DNA of 64,000 nucleotides from Janthinobacterium lividum PAMC 25724 (GCA_000242815.2 AHHB01000021.1:124001-188000); one strand, 5' to 3'; positions 32,430 through 41,514 are shown, counted from the first letter of the stretch. Numbers and translations are program-made. The notes: a model not told the origin generated them from the sequence alone.

Positions 32430-35429
32430 ATGCACACTTCGTTTTCCCCCTTGCGCACGCCGCTGCGCTTGACCGTCATGGCCGCCGTTCTGGCCAGTCT
32501 GTCCTTGCCAACAGTGGCTTTGGCTGCTTCCGATATCGTCATCAGCCAGGTATATGGCGGTGGCGGCAATACGGGGGCGCTGTATCGCAACGATTTCATC
32601 GAACTGTTCAACCGCGGTGCCAGCCCGGTGAACCTGAGCAACTGGAGCGTGCAATATGCGTCCGCTGGCGGCTCAAGCTGGGCTGTGACGGCCTTGCCGG
32701 CTATCGATTTGCAAGCCGGCCAGTATTTGCTGGTCCAGCAAGCCAAGGGTACGGGCGGTACGCAGGACTTGCCCACGCCGGACGCCTCGGGCAGCCTGGC
32801 CATGTCCGGTACATCGGGCAAGGTGTTGTTAAGCAATAAAAAGACGGCCCAGACGGGCACCAACCCCACGGGTGCTGCCATCGTCGACCTGGTCGGTTTT
32901 GGTACTGCCAACGGCTTCGAAGGCAATGTGGCGCCCGCGCCATCGAATACTCTATCTATTGCGCGCGCCAATGGTGGCTGCGGCGACACGGACGATAACA
33001 GCGCCGACTTCGCCTCCGGCAGCGTGACACCGCGCAACACGGCTTCCCAGCGCAACATGTGCGGCGGCCCCGTCGTACACCAGATCCTCACCACCTGCCC
33101 CGCCAGCCTGGCCTTGGCCGTGGGTAATGGCGGCAGCGCCGTGCTGCGTGCCGCCGATGTCGATGGCATCGTGAATGCGGCAAGTGTGATTTCCCCGGCC
33201 GTCGCTGGCATCAGTTTGGCCAATTTCAGCGCCGCTGGCGTGGCTGGCGAGAGCGCCAGCGTCAATTTGCGGGTGGCCGCTGGCGTGCCAGTGGGTAATT
33301 ATCCTGTCGTCGTCAATTTCAGCAATGACCAGCAGCAAAGCGTTAGCTGCAAGATCGATGTTGCCGTGCAAGGCTTGGCGGCTGTCAGCCATACGATTCC
33401 ACAAATCCAGGGTTCGGGCGCGGCTAGCCCCTACGCCAATTCCGTGCAAACGACGCAGGGCGTGGTCACCTTGAAAGTGGGCACGGGCTTCTTTATTCAG
33501 GATATGGCCGGTGACGGCGACCCGTTGACGTCGGACGGTATTTTTGTGTACACGGGCGCGACGGCCAGCACCGTGCAGCCGGGCGAGCTGGTGCGCGTAA
33601 CGGGCACGGTGTTCGAGTACACCCCGACGGGCGCGAAAAATTCCTACACGGAATTGAAGGACGTGACGGCCATCCTGACGCAAAGCGCGGGTCACAGCAT
33701 CGTGCCTGTGAACGTGACCTTGCCGAACGAAAAGCTGGCCGCCGTGGAAGGCATGCTGGTGCGCTTCACGCAACCGTTGACCGTGTCGCAAAACGCCTAC
33801 CTGGGCGCGCGCGGCGAACTGAGCCTGTCGGCGGGACGGCGCGAAGTGCCGACCAACCGTTATCCGGCCGGCTCGGCCGAAGCGCAAGCCTTGATCGCCG
33901 CCAATGCGGATAACCTGATCGTACTCGACGATGGCATTTTCGTCACGCCGTCGAGCATTCCTTACATCGGCCAGGATGGCACCGTACGCAGCGGCGACAC
34001 GGTGTCGGACTTGACGGGCGTGGTCGATTTTGGTGCTATCGGCGGCGGTGGCGCCGCGTATAAACTGCAGCCGACGCAAGTGCCGCAGTTTTCGCGCGAC
34101 AACTCGCGCACGGCAAGGCCGGAGCTGTCGCCAGGCAACGTCAAGGTGGCCAGCGCCAACGTGCTGAATTTCTTTACGACCTTTACCAATGGCAATAATA
34201 TTTTTGGCCAGACGGGGCAGGGTTGTACTTTGGGCAGCTCGACTGCCAAGAGCAATTGTCGCGGCGCCGATAATCTGGCCGAGTTCTTGCGTCAGCGTGA
34301 CAAGATCGTGGCCGAGCTGCAAGCTATCGACGCGGACGTGGTGGGTTTGATGGAAATCCAGAACAATGCTGAAATAGCCGTCACCTATCTGGTCGAGCAG
34401 CTCAATGCGGCCATTGGCGGCGTTACTTACGCGGTGGTGCCGAAGCCAGCAGCGACCGGCACGGACGCCATCCGTGTGGCCATGATCTACAAGCCTGCCA
34501 AGCTGGGCCTGGTGGGTGGTGCTTTGTCGGACGCCAATGCCATCAACAACCGTCCGCCGATGGCGCAAACCTTCCGCGCCGCGAATGGCGAAAAATTCTC
34601 GCTCGTCGTCAACCACCTGAAATCGAAGGGTAGTTGCCCATCGACTGGGCTCGATGCTGATCAGAACGATAGCCAGAGCTGCTGGAACGCCACGCGCGTG
34701 AAGCAGGCACAGCGCCTGATGGGCAGTTTCGTGCCGCAGGTGGCCGCTGCCGCCGGCGACGCCGACGTGCTGGTTATCGGCGACTTGAATTCGTATGGCG
34801 CGGAAGATCCGATCCAGGTCATCACAGGCGCCGGCTTCGTGAATGAACTCGAGCGCTTCGTGCGTCCGTCGGGCATGCCGTATTCGTATGTGTTCGGCGG
34901 CCAGAGCGGCTACCTCGACCATGCGCTGGCGAGTGCCTCGCTGAGCCCGCAAGTGGCCGGCGTGGCCGAATGGCATGTGAATGCGGACGAGCCGGAAGTG
35001 ATCGACTACAACATCGATGCGGCCAAGCCGCAAGACTTGTACAACGCCTTGCCTTACCGCGCCTCGGACCACGATCCCGTCGTCATCAGCCTCGACTTGC
35101 AACCCGCCTACCGCGATATCACGGCCGGCGTGGCGCAAGCCAGTTCGGGCCTGACGTACAACCGCGTGACGCAAAAGTACACGGGTACATTTGCCTTCAC
35201 CAACAAGGGCACGACGGCCATCAGCGGCCCGTTCCAGGTGGTGTTCGGCGGCTTGCCGGCCGGCGTGACCCTGGCCAATGCCAGCGGCAGCCATGCGGGC
35301 GCGGCCTTTGTCAGCGTTAATGCGGCCAGCCTGGCGCCCGGTGCGACCGCATCGTTCGCCGTCAGTTTTACCAATCCGTCGAAAGTGACGATCAATTATT
35401 CCGCCAGCATCTTTGCCGGCAAATTCTAA
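32430..35429 (+). CDS. ExeM/NucH-type extracellular endonuclease with lamin-tail domain
   Basis: A 999-residue exported nuclease. A signal peptide (ending near LPTVALA-ASD) is followed by a lamin-tail domain (DIVISQVYGGGGNTGALYRN, FIELFN, about 32-150). A middle OB-like region (about 320-560) follows. The endonuclease/exonuclease/phosphatase domain (about 565-885) has VASANVLNFFTTF, GLMEIQNN, NHLKSKG, GDLNSYGAEDP and ASDHDPVVISLDL, which supply the metal and catalytic residues. A C-terminal Ig-like domain ends ASIFAGKF with no PEP-CTERM tag, so it is probably released. ExeM/NucH enzymes digest extracellular DNA, for example in biofilm. The neighbouring PEP-CTERM gene starts 9 bases after its stop. 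Confidence 0.9.
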   Translation: MHTSFSPLRTPLRLTVMAAVLASLSLPTVALAASDIVISQVYGGGGNTGALYRNDFIELFNRGASPVNLSNWSVQYASAGGSSWAVTALPAIDLQAGQYLLVQQAKGTGGTQDLPTPDASGSLAMSGTSGKVLLSNKKTAQTGTNPTGAAIVDLVGFGTANGFEGNVAPAPSNTLSIARANGGCGDTDDNSADFASGSVTPRNTASQRNMCGGPVVHQILTTCPASLALAVGNGGSAVLRAADVDGIVNAASVISPAVAGISLANFSAAGVAGESASVNLRVAAGVPVGNYPVVVNFSNDQQQSVSCKIDVAVQGLAAVSHTIPQIQGSGAASPYANSVQTTQGVVTLKVGTGFFIQDMAGDGDPLTSDGIFVYTGATASTVQPGELVRVTGTVFEYTPTGAKNSYTELKDVTAILTQSAGHSIVPVNVTLPNEKLAAVEGMLVRFTQPLTVSQNAYLGARGELSLSAGRREVPTNRYPAGSAEAQALIAANADNLIVLDDGIFVTPSSIPYIGQDGTVRSGDTVSDLTGVVDFGAIGGGGAAYKLQPTQVPQFSRDNSRTARPELSPGNVKVASANVLNFFTTFTNGNNIFGQTGQGCTLGSSTAKSNCRGADNLAEFLRQRDKIVAELQAIDADVVGLMEIQNNAEIAVTYLVEQLNAAIGGVTYAVVPKPAATGTDAIRVAMIYKPAKLGLVGGALSDANAINNRPPMAQTFRAANGEKFSLVVNHLKSKGSCPSTGLDADQNDSQSCWNATRVKQAQRLMGSFVPQVAAAAGDADVLVIGDLNSYGAEDPIQVITGAGFVNELERFVRPSGMPYSYVFGGQSGYLDHALASASLSPQVAGVAEWHVNADEPEVIDYNIDAAKPQDLYNALPYRASDHDPVVISLDLQPAYRDITAGVAQASSGLTYNRVTQKYTGTFAFTNKGTTAISGPFQVVFGGLPAGVTLANASGSHAGAAFVSVNAASLAPGATASFAVSFTNPSKVTINYSASIFAGKF

Positions 35430-35438
35430 GGAACTATC

Positions 35439-36077
35439 ATGTTGACTACGAAACTACATCTGACCCTGCGCCGCGTCGCGCTGGCCGCCATGCTCGCCGC
35501 CAGCAGCAGTGTGGCGCTGGCGGACCCGCTTGGCTATCACGTGGAAATCGATACCCGCGCCTTTTCCGGCGCCGGTTTCCTCGACTTCGCCTTTATCGCT
35601 GGCAATGACCCTGCGCCGGGCGCCAGTGCCACCTTGAGTCATTTTTCGGGCGCGTTCGGCGCACTGGAATCGAAGGAAGGCAGCGTCAGCGGGAGCTTGC
35701 CCGGCACTTTGGTCTTTGGCAATAGCGGTGCCTACAACGACTGGTTTCATCATGTGACCTTGGGTGGCAAGTTCGGTTTCAACATCGTCTTTAGCGGCGA
35801 TTTCCTGAACAAGTCCGGCAACGTGGGCACGACCTTTGGCGTGGGCTTGCTCGATGCCTCGGCCACGTCCTACCTGGGCAATGTCAATGGCAATTTGCTG
35901 CAATTCGAACTGACCCCGCTCAACGGCGGCTTGCCCGCCAGCATAGCCGGCAGCACCTACGCCAGCATCGCGACGATCTCGGCGGTGCCGGAAGCGTCGG
36001 AATGGATGATGTTGACGGGCGGCCTGGCACTGATCGGTTTTGCCCTGCGCCGACGCCAGTCTGTTACGCCAGCATAG
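35439..36077 (+). CDS. PEP-CTERM-like protein with variant VPEA tag (NF038129-like)
   Basis: 212 residues with a signal peptide ending ASSSVALA-DP. The mature domain (YHVEIDTRAFSGAGFLDFAF, FNIVFSGDFL, TTFGVGLLDA) resembles the NF038129-type PEP-CTERM family. The C-terminal tag reads VPEASEWMMLTGGLALIG then RRRQSVTPA, so the second proline of the PEP motif is Ala; the other five tags in the window have PEP. AAGGA precedes ATG 35439. With only nine bases after the nuclease stop, it is co-transcribed with that nuclease. Confidence 0.82.
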   Translation: MLTTKLHLTLRRVALAAMLAASSSVALADPLGYHVEIDTRAFSGAGFLDFAFIAGNDPAPGASATLSHFSGAFGALESKEGSVSGSLPGTLVFGNSGAYNDWFHHVTLGGKFGFNIVFSGDFLNKSGNVGTTFGVGLLDASATSYLGNVNGNLLQFELTPLNGGLPASIAGSTYASIATISAVPEASEWMMLTGGLALIGFALRRRQSVTPA

Positions 36078-36090
36078 TCCTTGCAACGTG

Positions 36091-36125
36091 AACACAGCGC
36101 GCCCATGGCCCGCTGTGTTTTTTTT
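36091..36125 (+). terminator. Intrinsic terminator after the nuclease/PEP-CTERM operon
   Basis: AACACAGCG (36091-36099) pairs with CGCTGTGTT (36111-36119), then a run of T. Confidence 0.8.
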
Positions 36126-36138
36126 CATCAAAAATCTG

Positions 36139-36180
36139 ACTCCGGTTGAAACCCCGTCCTTCAGGGCGGTAGCGAAGGAG
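36139..36180. repeat. IS200/IS605-like end hairpin (possible relic)
   Basis: The stretch GAAACCCCGTCCTTCAGGGC continuing GGTAGCGAAGGAG contains the hairpin CCGTCC-TTCA-GGGCGG (36154-36169). This wording resembles the end structures of IS200/IS605 elements. No transposase or TnpB frame is present beside it. Confidence 0.35.
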
Positions 36181-36190
36181 TAAATTTCCC

Positions 36191-36368
36191 GGCACCGACC
36201 GTAATGCCGTTAAGTTAAGAGTTTTGGCCTGATTGATGAGCGCCAGTAAATTCGCTCAACCCAGAGGCAAAGAGCTGGGGTCGGACCCTCAGGGTCCGAC
36301 CCCAGTCCTTGTTCTTGGGCTAAAAATAGCATCACTAACGCTAACTTAACGACATTTGGCACCGACCG
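36191..36368. repeat. Nested repeat unit with 31-base palindrome (REP/MITE-like)
   Basis: Three concentric layers. GGCACCGACCG is directly repeated at 36191-36201 and 36358-36368. Inside, CGTTAAGTTA (36208-36217) and TAACTTAACG (36342-36351) form an inverted repeat. At the centre, 36275-36305 is a perfect palindrome with 15-base arms (arm CTGGGGTCGGACCCT, single-base centre). The layout suggests a small transposed unit with duplicated target, or a REP-type element. Confidence 0.6.
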
Positions 36369-36386
36369 GGCGATTTCCTACGTAGC

Positions 36387-36419
36387 GCTTGGGGAGGGGA
36401 TATAAACCCCTTCCCAAGC
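36387..36419. repeat. Long hairpin near the end of the I9 gene
   Basis: GCTTGGGGAGGGG (36387-36399) and CCCCTTCCCAAGC (36407-36419) pair with one mismatch around a 7-base loop. No T-run follows on either strand, so an intrinsic terminator is doubtful. Confidence 0.5.
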
Positions 36420-36527
36420 TTATTGAATCGACAGGCCCATCGGCCTGGAGCCATTCAATTGCTTTTCAGGCTGTTGCATTTCCTGATGGACCATCGGCGC
36501 GGCATCGCGCTGCGCCTGCTCAGCCAT
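36420..36527 (-). CDS. Small 35-residue ORF coupled to the I9 gene
   Basis: ATG 36527-36525 overlaps the stop of the I9 gene (TAATG). The predicted product starts MAEQAQRDAAPMVHQEMQQP and ends MGLSIQ, rich in Gln and Met, with no signal peptide. It may be a coupled small protein, or a former C-terminal extension of the I9 protein split by a frameshift. No family is recognised. Confidence 0.3.
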   Translation of the reverse strand: MAEQAQRDAAPMVHQEMQQPEKQLNGSRPMGLSIQ

Positions 36528-36985
36528 TAGCGCTGGTCTTGCGGCGGGGCCTGTTTCTTTCCATGGCTGTCGCTAGTATGCGTGTGTTCGACGCTAGTGG
36601 GCGATACCTGCGCCACGTCCGGGCTCGCTCTCAGGCGCGCCACCTCGTCCGGCGTCAGCATGGCCGCGAAGCCGTTCAGAGTGACTGTGTAGCGGTATTG
36701 CACGGGCGCCCCGGCCACTAAGGCCAGCACGGCGCGCTGGCGCTCTTCCAGGTAGGCCGTGTAGCGGCGCGCCGCCTCGCTGCCGGTGTCGAGGCGACTG
36801 CCCTCCGAGACGGTGGGAACGAGGCCGGCTACGCCCCCCGTGTACGAGGCCAGCGGCGCATCCTTCAATTGCACGATGTAGCTGTGTCGCGCTTGCTGCG
36901 CCGGTTTTTGCTGCTCCGTCTGCACGGCACCGGCCAGGCCGGCGACTGCGGCAATGATGATAAATATCCAGTTTTTCGAGGGCAT
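36527..36985 (-). CDS. Stand-alone inhibitor I9 (subtilisin propeptide-like) exported protein
   Basis: 152 residues from ATG 36985, favoured by GGAAAG seven bases upstream; an upstream ATG at 37021 lacks a site. A signal peptide or anchor (MPSKNWIFIIIAAVAGLAGA) leads to an I9 domain: HSYIVQLKDAPLASYTGGVA, EERQRAVLALV, VQYRYTVTLNGFAAMLTPDE and VAQVSP. The same pieces occur in order in the propeptide of the neighbouring subtilase (PYIVQLTDKPIASYAGSVAG, YQYKIVLNGFSALLTDAE). It lacks any protease domain, so it may fold or inhibit the neighbouring subtilase in trans. The C-terminus is polar (HTHTSDSHGKKQAPPQ). Confidence 0.8.
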   Translation of the reverse strand: MPSKNWIFIIIAAVAGLAGAVQTEQQKPAQQARHSYIVQLKDAPLASYTGGVAGLVPTVSEGSRLDTGSEAARRYTAYLEERQRAVLALVAGAPVQYRYTVTLNGFAAMLTPDEVARLRASPDVAQVSPTSVEHTHTSDSHGKKQAPPQDQR

Positions 36986-37051
36986 GGCAGGCTTTCCAGG
37001 CGGTTGTGAGGTCGTTGTCATGCCGATTCTACGCTTGTATCGGCGCCCCAT

Positions 37052-37078
37052 AAAAAAGCGCGCCCCGTAGGGCGCGCT
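37052..37078 (-). terminator. Intrinsic terminator of the subtilase gene
   Basis: On the minus strand AGCGCGCCC, loop TACG, GGGCGCGCT, then TTTTTT. Located 24 bases after the subtilase stop. Confidence 0.8.
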
Positions 37079-37101
37079 GTGTTGCCGATCCAACGGTGTG
37101 C

Positions 37102-40100
37102 TTACAGCTTGGCGTCTGTTTTCACGTTGCGCATGCTCGGTACGGCCAGCGGCAGCGGGCTGTTCGTTTCCACGGACAGTACGGTGGTGGAGGCCGCCGC
37201 ATTGTTTCCATCAAGGAAGACCACGCCGCCCAAGTAGCGCTTGCCCGTTTCCAGCGCCGACCAGCTAATGCCGGCCGTGGCACTGCCGCCCACATACACC
37301 TTGCCTGGCAGGGTAGCTTTCAGGTTGCCGCCTTTGTCGGCCGTCGTGACGACCGCTGACGACAGGCTGAAGCCGGTCGATGCGCCGTTCGCCAGCGCGT
37401 AACCGACCACGCACAACTTGTAGCTACCTGTCGCCGGGGTAGTCACACTGATCGACTCGTTCGAGCCGGAATTGGTCGAGGTGGCAACGGTCGCTCCAGC
37501 GCTGTTGAGTAGCACCAGGTCGAGGTCATTGCCGGCGCCTTCCGTGGTGTCGCGGTCGAAGGTTTCGAAGCGTGCCACCACCGTGTTGGCGGGAATGCTC
37601 ACATTGACCACGCGCACGCCGCTGCCGCCTGCCTTACAAGCGGTGACTATCTGCGCCAACGTTTCCACGCTACCCTGCGGGGCCTGGCTGATGCTTTGCT
37701 CGCTGCGTGCCACTTCCTTCAGGCCGCCCGTCGCCGCGCCGACCTTGCCGGCAAAGCCGGTGGACAGAGTCAGCGAGCGCAAGCCGCTGACCTTGTCGGC
37801 CCGCAGCAATGCCGGCGACTGCACCGCGCGACCCGAGCGGGCAGTGACGGGGCTGCGGACCGTGTGCACGCCGTCGCTCCACACGAGGGCGCCGTACTGC
37901 CATGCGTTTTCCGGCGCCGTGGTGCGCGTCAGCGTCACGGTAAACGACTTGGTTTCTCCGGGCGCCAGCACCAGTGTGGCAGGCGCCACCGCCACGCTAT
38001 AGCCGCTGACCGAGGCGCTGGCTGTGTAAGTGGCGCTGCTGCTGCCCACGTTGGTGACGCGGCGCGTCACCGTTTGCACGCCCAGCACGTTGCCGATGGT
38101 GATCGACGGCACGTTCAGGTTGTAGCCGGCAATGGTGCCGCCCGCACATTCTGCCGTCATGCCGACGCCGCACATGTATTTTTTGTAGTCAGCCAGGCTG
38201 GCGTCATACACGAGGCCTGGATCGGCGGCCTTGTTCGGCGTCACGTGGCCGGCGCCCTGGCCCCATGGCAGGATGCCGCGCGCGTCACCGGTCTGGGTGT
38301 CGGGCAGGGTGGTGCTGCCGGTGGTCATCAGGGCCGACTTGATGGCGGCAGGGCTCCAGCCAGGATGCTGCTGGCGCAGCAGGGCCGCCAGGCCGGCCAC
38401 GTGCGGGCTGGACATCGAGGTGCCTTGCAGGAAGACATAGGCTTGCGCCGGCGTCAGGCTGCCATCTTGCACCGCGTCGCGCTGCGCGCGCGACAGGGCA
38501 GGCGAACCGCCGGCCAGGATGTCCACGCCAGGCGCGGTGAGGTCGGGCTTGAGCAGATTGGCGTCGTACAGGTTCGGGCCGCGCGAGGAAAAGTCGGCCA
38601 CTACGGGGGCGGCAGGGCCGTTGCCCGTGGTGACGAAGCGCGAGATGGCCGCCGTGGCCGCTCCCGTTTGCGCCTGGGCGTTGATCAGCGCGCCATCGGC
38701 GGCGCTTACATGCACGGCCGGCAGCACGTGCGGATCCGATACCAGGCCCAAGCCCGTATCGACCAGCACCATGCCTACGCCACCGGCGTCGCGCACGGCG
38801 ACGCCCTTGTCGGTGCGCGCCGTGGTGCCGCGCAAGCAGCTGACGACCTTGCCTGCGACCTTGGCCGGATCGAGCAGGGCTACGCCGCCATTGTCGCCGG
38901 CGCGGTAGCACAGGGCCAGTTTTTGCGCATCGGCACCGGGCAGGCCCGCATCTTGCGCGCGGATCAGGGTGCTCGCTGGCAGCGGGTTGTAGTTGAGCGA
39001 GGCGCCCGTGTACCTGGCGCCATTGCCCAAGGTCACGCTGGCCTGGTTGGCGCGGTTGTGCGTCGAGGCGGCCACTGTGGTGATCCATGGGCTGACGTGG
39101 GCCACCGTGTTCGCCGGTCCCGCGTTGCCGGCCGAAGCGGCAACGAAGACGCCCGCGTTCGACGCGTGCAGGAAGGCTTGCTCGACGGGGTCGTTGACGC
39201 TGCCGCCGCCGCTGATCGAGTAATTGATCACGTGTACGCCGTCCTGGACGGCTTTTTCAATCGCCGCCACGCTGTCGCCGCCGTAGCAGCTATTTTTTGC
39301 GCCCGTCGGCTGCGTGTCCAGGTTGTAGGACCAGCACACTTTGTAGACGGACAGGCGGGCGCGTGGCGCCACGCCGGAAATGGCGCCCAACGGCGCGCCG
39401 TTTACGGTCACTGGCACGCCCGCATTGCCGCCCGCGGTGGACGAGGTGTGCGTGCCGTGGCCGCCTTCGCCGCTGGGGTTGCCAACGGAATCGCGCGGTG
39501 AGGTGAATTCGCTCCAGTGCTGGATCTTGTCCGTTTCGGTCAGGCGCACGGCATTGAAGTATTGCGCGCCGAGCAGCTTGTTATTGCAGTGCTCTTGTGT
39601 AAAGCCCTCGCCCGTCTGGCAGCTGCCCTTCCAGGCGGCAGGCGCGGCGCCGTATGCCAGCGTGGCGTTCGGGTCGAAGGTAGGGATGCCGTTGGCGTCG
39701 ACCTTGTCCGCATACGACAGGTTTTCCGGCCACACACCGCCATCGACGATGCCGATGATGATGTCTTCGCCTGCATGCTGCTTGCCGCCCAGCTGGCTCC
39801 ACAGGCCACCGGGCTGGTCCAGTCCCAGGAAGGTTGGCGTGTAGTTAGTTTGCAGTGCGCGCGGCTCGTCGGGGGCGATGCTGGCCACTTCGCCGCTGGC
39901 CTGCAATTGGCGCACTTCGGCATCGGTCAGCAGGGCCGAAAAACCGTTGAGGACGATCTTGTACTGGTATTGCACGGGGGCGGCGGCGACGAGCGCTTGC
40001 ACTCGGGCTTGTTTCTGCTCGAGATAGTCGCCGTACAGCTGCACTTCCGCGCTGGCCAGGTCGAGGCGGCCGCCGGCAGCAGGCTGGGTTGCACCGAGGC

Positions 40101-40254
40101 CTGCTACCGAGCCGGCGTAGGAAGCGATCGGCTTATCGGTCAGTTGCACGATGTAAGGACGGCGCAGGTCGTCGGCCTGGGCCTGGAAGCTCAGGCTGGC
40201 AAACAGACTCAGTACGGCGAGTGACATGGGACGTAAAGCGGGACGGAAGGTCAT
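37102..40254 (-). CDS. Secreted subtilisin-like serine protease (S8) with I9 and PA domains
   Basis: 1050 residues. Signal peptide 1-27 (FASLSFQAQA-DD); I9 propeptide 33-130; S8 catalytic domain about 140-660 with Asp171 (GIVDGGVWPE), His266 (GGHGTHTSST) and Ser613 (GTSMSSPHVAGLAALL). A protease-associated (PA) insert lies at about 425-540 (VAGKVVSCLRG, GGVGMVLVDT). After the catalytic domain comes an Fn3-like domain (VTRRVTNVGSSSATYTASAS, about 720-800) and a C-terminal beta-sandwich (DLDLVLLNSAGATVATSTNS). This plan matches large secreted subtilases of the plant/proteobacterial type. There is no PEP-CTERM tag. AGGA precedes ATG 40254. It is followed by its own terminator and by the I9 gene. 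Confidence 0.93.
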   Translation of the reverse strand: MTFRPALRPMSLAVLSLFASLSFQAQADDLRRPYIVQLTDKPIASYAGSVAGLGATQPAAGGRLDLASAEVQLYGDYLEQKQARVQALVAAAPVQYQYKIVLNGFSALLTDAEVRQLQASGEVASIAPDEPRALQTNYTPTFLGLDQPGGLWSQLGGKQHAGEDIIIGIVDGGVWPENLSYADKVDANGIPTFDPNATLAYGAAPAAWKGSCQTGEGFTQEHCNNKLLGAQYFNAVRLTETDKIQHWSEFTSPRDSVGNPSGEGGHGTHTSSTAGGNAGVPVTVNGAPLGAISGVAPRARLSVYKVCWSYNLDTQPTGAKNSCYGGDSVAAIEKAVQDGVHVINYSISGGGSVNDPVEQAFLHASNAGVFVAASAGNAGPANTVAHVSPWITTVAASTHNRANQASVTLGNGARYTGASLNYNPLPASTLIRAQDAGLPGADAQKLALCYRAGDNGGVALLDPAKVAGKVVSCLRGTTARTDKGVAVRDAGGVGMVLVDTGLGLVSDPHVLPAVHVSAADGALINAQAQTGAATAAISRFVTTGNGPAAPVVADFSSRGPNLYDANLLKPDLTAPGVDILAGGSPALSRAQRDAVQDGSLTPAQAYVFLQGTSMSSPHVAGLAALLRQQHPGWSPAAIKSALMTTGSTTLPDTQTGDARGILPWGQGAGHVTPNKAADPGLVYDASLADYKKYMCGVGMTAECAGGTIAGYNLNVPSITIGNVLGVQTVTRRVTNVGSSSATYTASASVSGYSVAVAPATLVLAPGETKSFTVTLTRTTAPENAWQYGALVWSDGVHTVRSPVTARSGRAVQSPALLRADKVSGLRSLTLSTGFAGKVGAATGGLKEVARSEQSISQAPQGSVETLAQIVTACKAGGSGVRVVNVSIPANTVVARFETFDRDTTEGAGNDLDLVLLNSAGATVATSTNSGSNESISVTTPATGSYKLCVVGYALANGASTGFSLSSAVVTTADKGGNLKATLPGKVYVGGSATAGISWSALETGKRYLGGVVFLDGNNAAASTTVLSVETNSPLPLAVPSMRNVKTDAKL

Positions 40255-40290
40255 GTAGGATTTCCTGTAACGGTGGCGGAAAGGGGAAAA

Positions 40291-41049
40291 TCAGGCTTGC
40301 TGGCGGCGACGCGCCGCGAAACCAACGCATGCCAGGCCGAGCAGCAGCATCGCGTAGGTCGATGGCTCAGGTACCGAAGCGACGATATTGTCGAGCGCGA
40401 ACTGGCCCTTGTTGGTACTGAAGGCGTTGCAATTGCCGGCCGTGTTACAAGTGAAACCGAAGAAGGCCAGCGAGGCGAATTGCTGGCTGCCGAAGTTGGC
40501 GCTGGTGTTGTAGTGCTGGAACTGGAAGTTGCCGCCGACTGGGCCGCCCAGCTGATACGTTTCATACAGGGAAGAACCGTTAGCATAGAAGCCTTGCACG
40601 CGCAACAGACCTGCCACCGCCGGGTAAGTAACACCCTGGGCGTAGCCGATGAAGCTGGCGTCGAAGCCTTGCAGGCTGATACGGCCGCCCGGGTTCAGTG
40701 GATCGAGGTAGGCGATGCCATCGTTGAGCGATGCATAGTAATTGCTTGTATTGTTGGTCGGACACGCCATGCCGCAGGCGGCCGGGTCCGTGCCGTCGTA
40801 CACCGCGCCGACCAGATCGCCAAAACTGGCACCAGCCGCATTCGAGGCACCCGTGAGCCGGAATTTTCCGATTTCCAGAGCGCTGCCATGGCCGACATAC
40901 TGGCTATCGAGATTGTTAAAATTGATCACATCAGCCATGGCGGCTGGTGCGCAGGCGGCGGACAGGGCCAGAATGGCGGCGCCGGTCCATTGTTTGGCGG
41001 AGAAAGGACTTGCTGCGGAAACTACCTTCGGATGCACGATACGAGTCAT
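40291..41049 (-). CDS. PEP-CTERM protein, QFxxD type
   Basis: 252 residues with a signal peptide ending CAPAAMA-DVI. The mature part opens INFNNLDSQYVGHGSALEIG. Near the C-terminus GQFALDNIVASVPEPS shows the QFxxD motif directly before the tag VPEPSTYAMLLLGLACVG and RRRQQA; that pairing defines the QFxxD group of PEP-CTERM proteins. AAGGGA lies 8 bases before ATG 41049. It is upstream of the subtilase gene with only 36 bases between them, so the two are probably one transcript. No catalytic domain is recognised. Confidence 0.87.
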   Translation of the reverse strand: MTRIVHPKVVSAASPFSAKQWTGAAILALSAACAPAAMADVINFNNLDSQYVGHGSALEIGKFRLTGASNAAGASFGDLVGAVYDGTDPAACGMACPTNNTSNYYASLNDGIAYLDPLNPGGRISLQGFDASFIGYAQGVTYPAVAGLLRVQGFYANGSSLYETYQLGGPVGGNFQFQHYNTSANFGSQQFASLAFFGFTCNTAGNCNAFSTNKGQFALDNIVASVPEPSTYAMLLLGLACVGFAARRRQQA

Positions 41050-41514
41050 GAATTTTCCCTTGGTGATTATGTAGGATGCAATATGCTTTGCGTTTGGCTG
41101 CTTTTTTCTGCGCGGTTAGACACTACGAATACGCAGAAAAGCGATTTTTACTATAGCAAAAGCGACAATTCTATTGTTTTATATTCTTGCAAATTTAATT
41201 TGAAAGTTACAAATAATGAATGAATAATATTCATCGTGTACTATGATTTGGTAACCAAAAGTAGATGGTTTTCGGATTGAAAATAGTCGAGTAATCCAGC
41301 AGCCAACGCAGCGCGCGCGGCACGGCGGCCGTTTCGCGCGCACGCGATGGTTTCCCCCTGCAATTTGTTGTTCGCAGTACAAATAAAAGATTGTATTAAC
41401 CATAAGCGGCATGGTAGGCTGATAAGGATCGGGCAAGCGCGTGTCGCCCGGGTGCGGCGATTCGCCGCGCGTAGCGATGCAATGGATTGAAGGCAGGCGA
41501 TAGGGAGTTAGCGG
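41050..41514. promoter_or_regulatory. Divergent intergenic region, 465 bases
   Basis: Separates the PEP-CTERM/subtilase transcript (minus) from the secretion operon (plus). 41090-41260 is AT-rich and 41270-41345 GC-rich. No gene was recognised. A plausible rightward promoter is listed separately. Confidence 0.45.
41368..41396 (+). promoter_or_regulatory. Possible promoter of the secretion operon
   Basis: TTGTTC (41368-41373), 17-base spacer, TTGTAT (41391-41396), in an AT-rich patch about 120 bases before gspG. The -10 is imperfect. Confidence 0.3.

Noticed and set aside
32952-35294. 780-codon minus-strand frame opposite the ExeM-type nuclease
   Set aside because: Mirrors the nuclease codon pattern; no signal peptide or domain; the plus strand has conserved active-site motifs.
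37696-39501. 601-codon plus-strand frame opposite the subtilase
   Set aside because: Gly/Ala/Arg/His-rich shadow; the subtilase triad is on the other strand.
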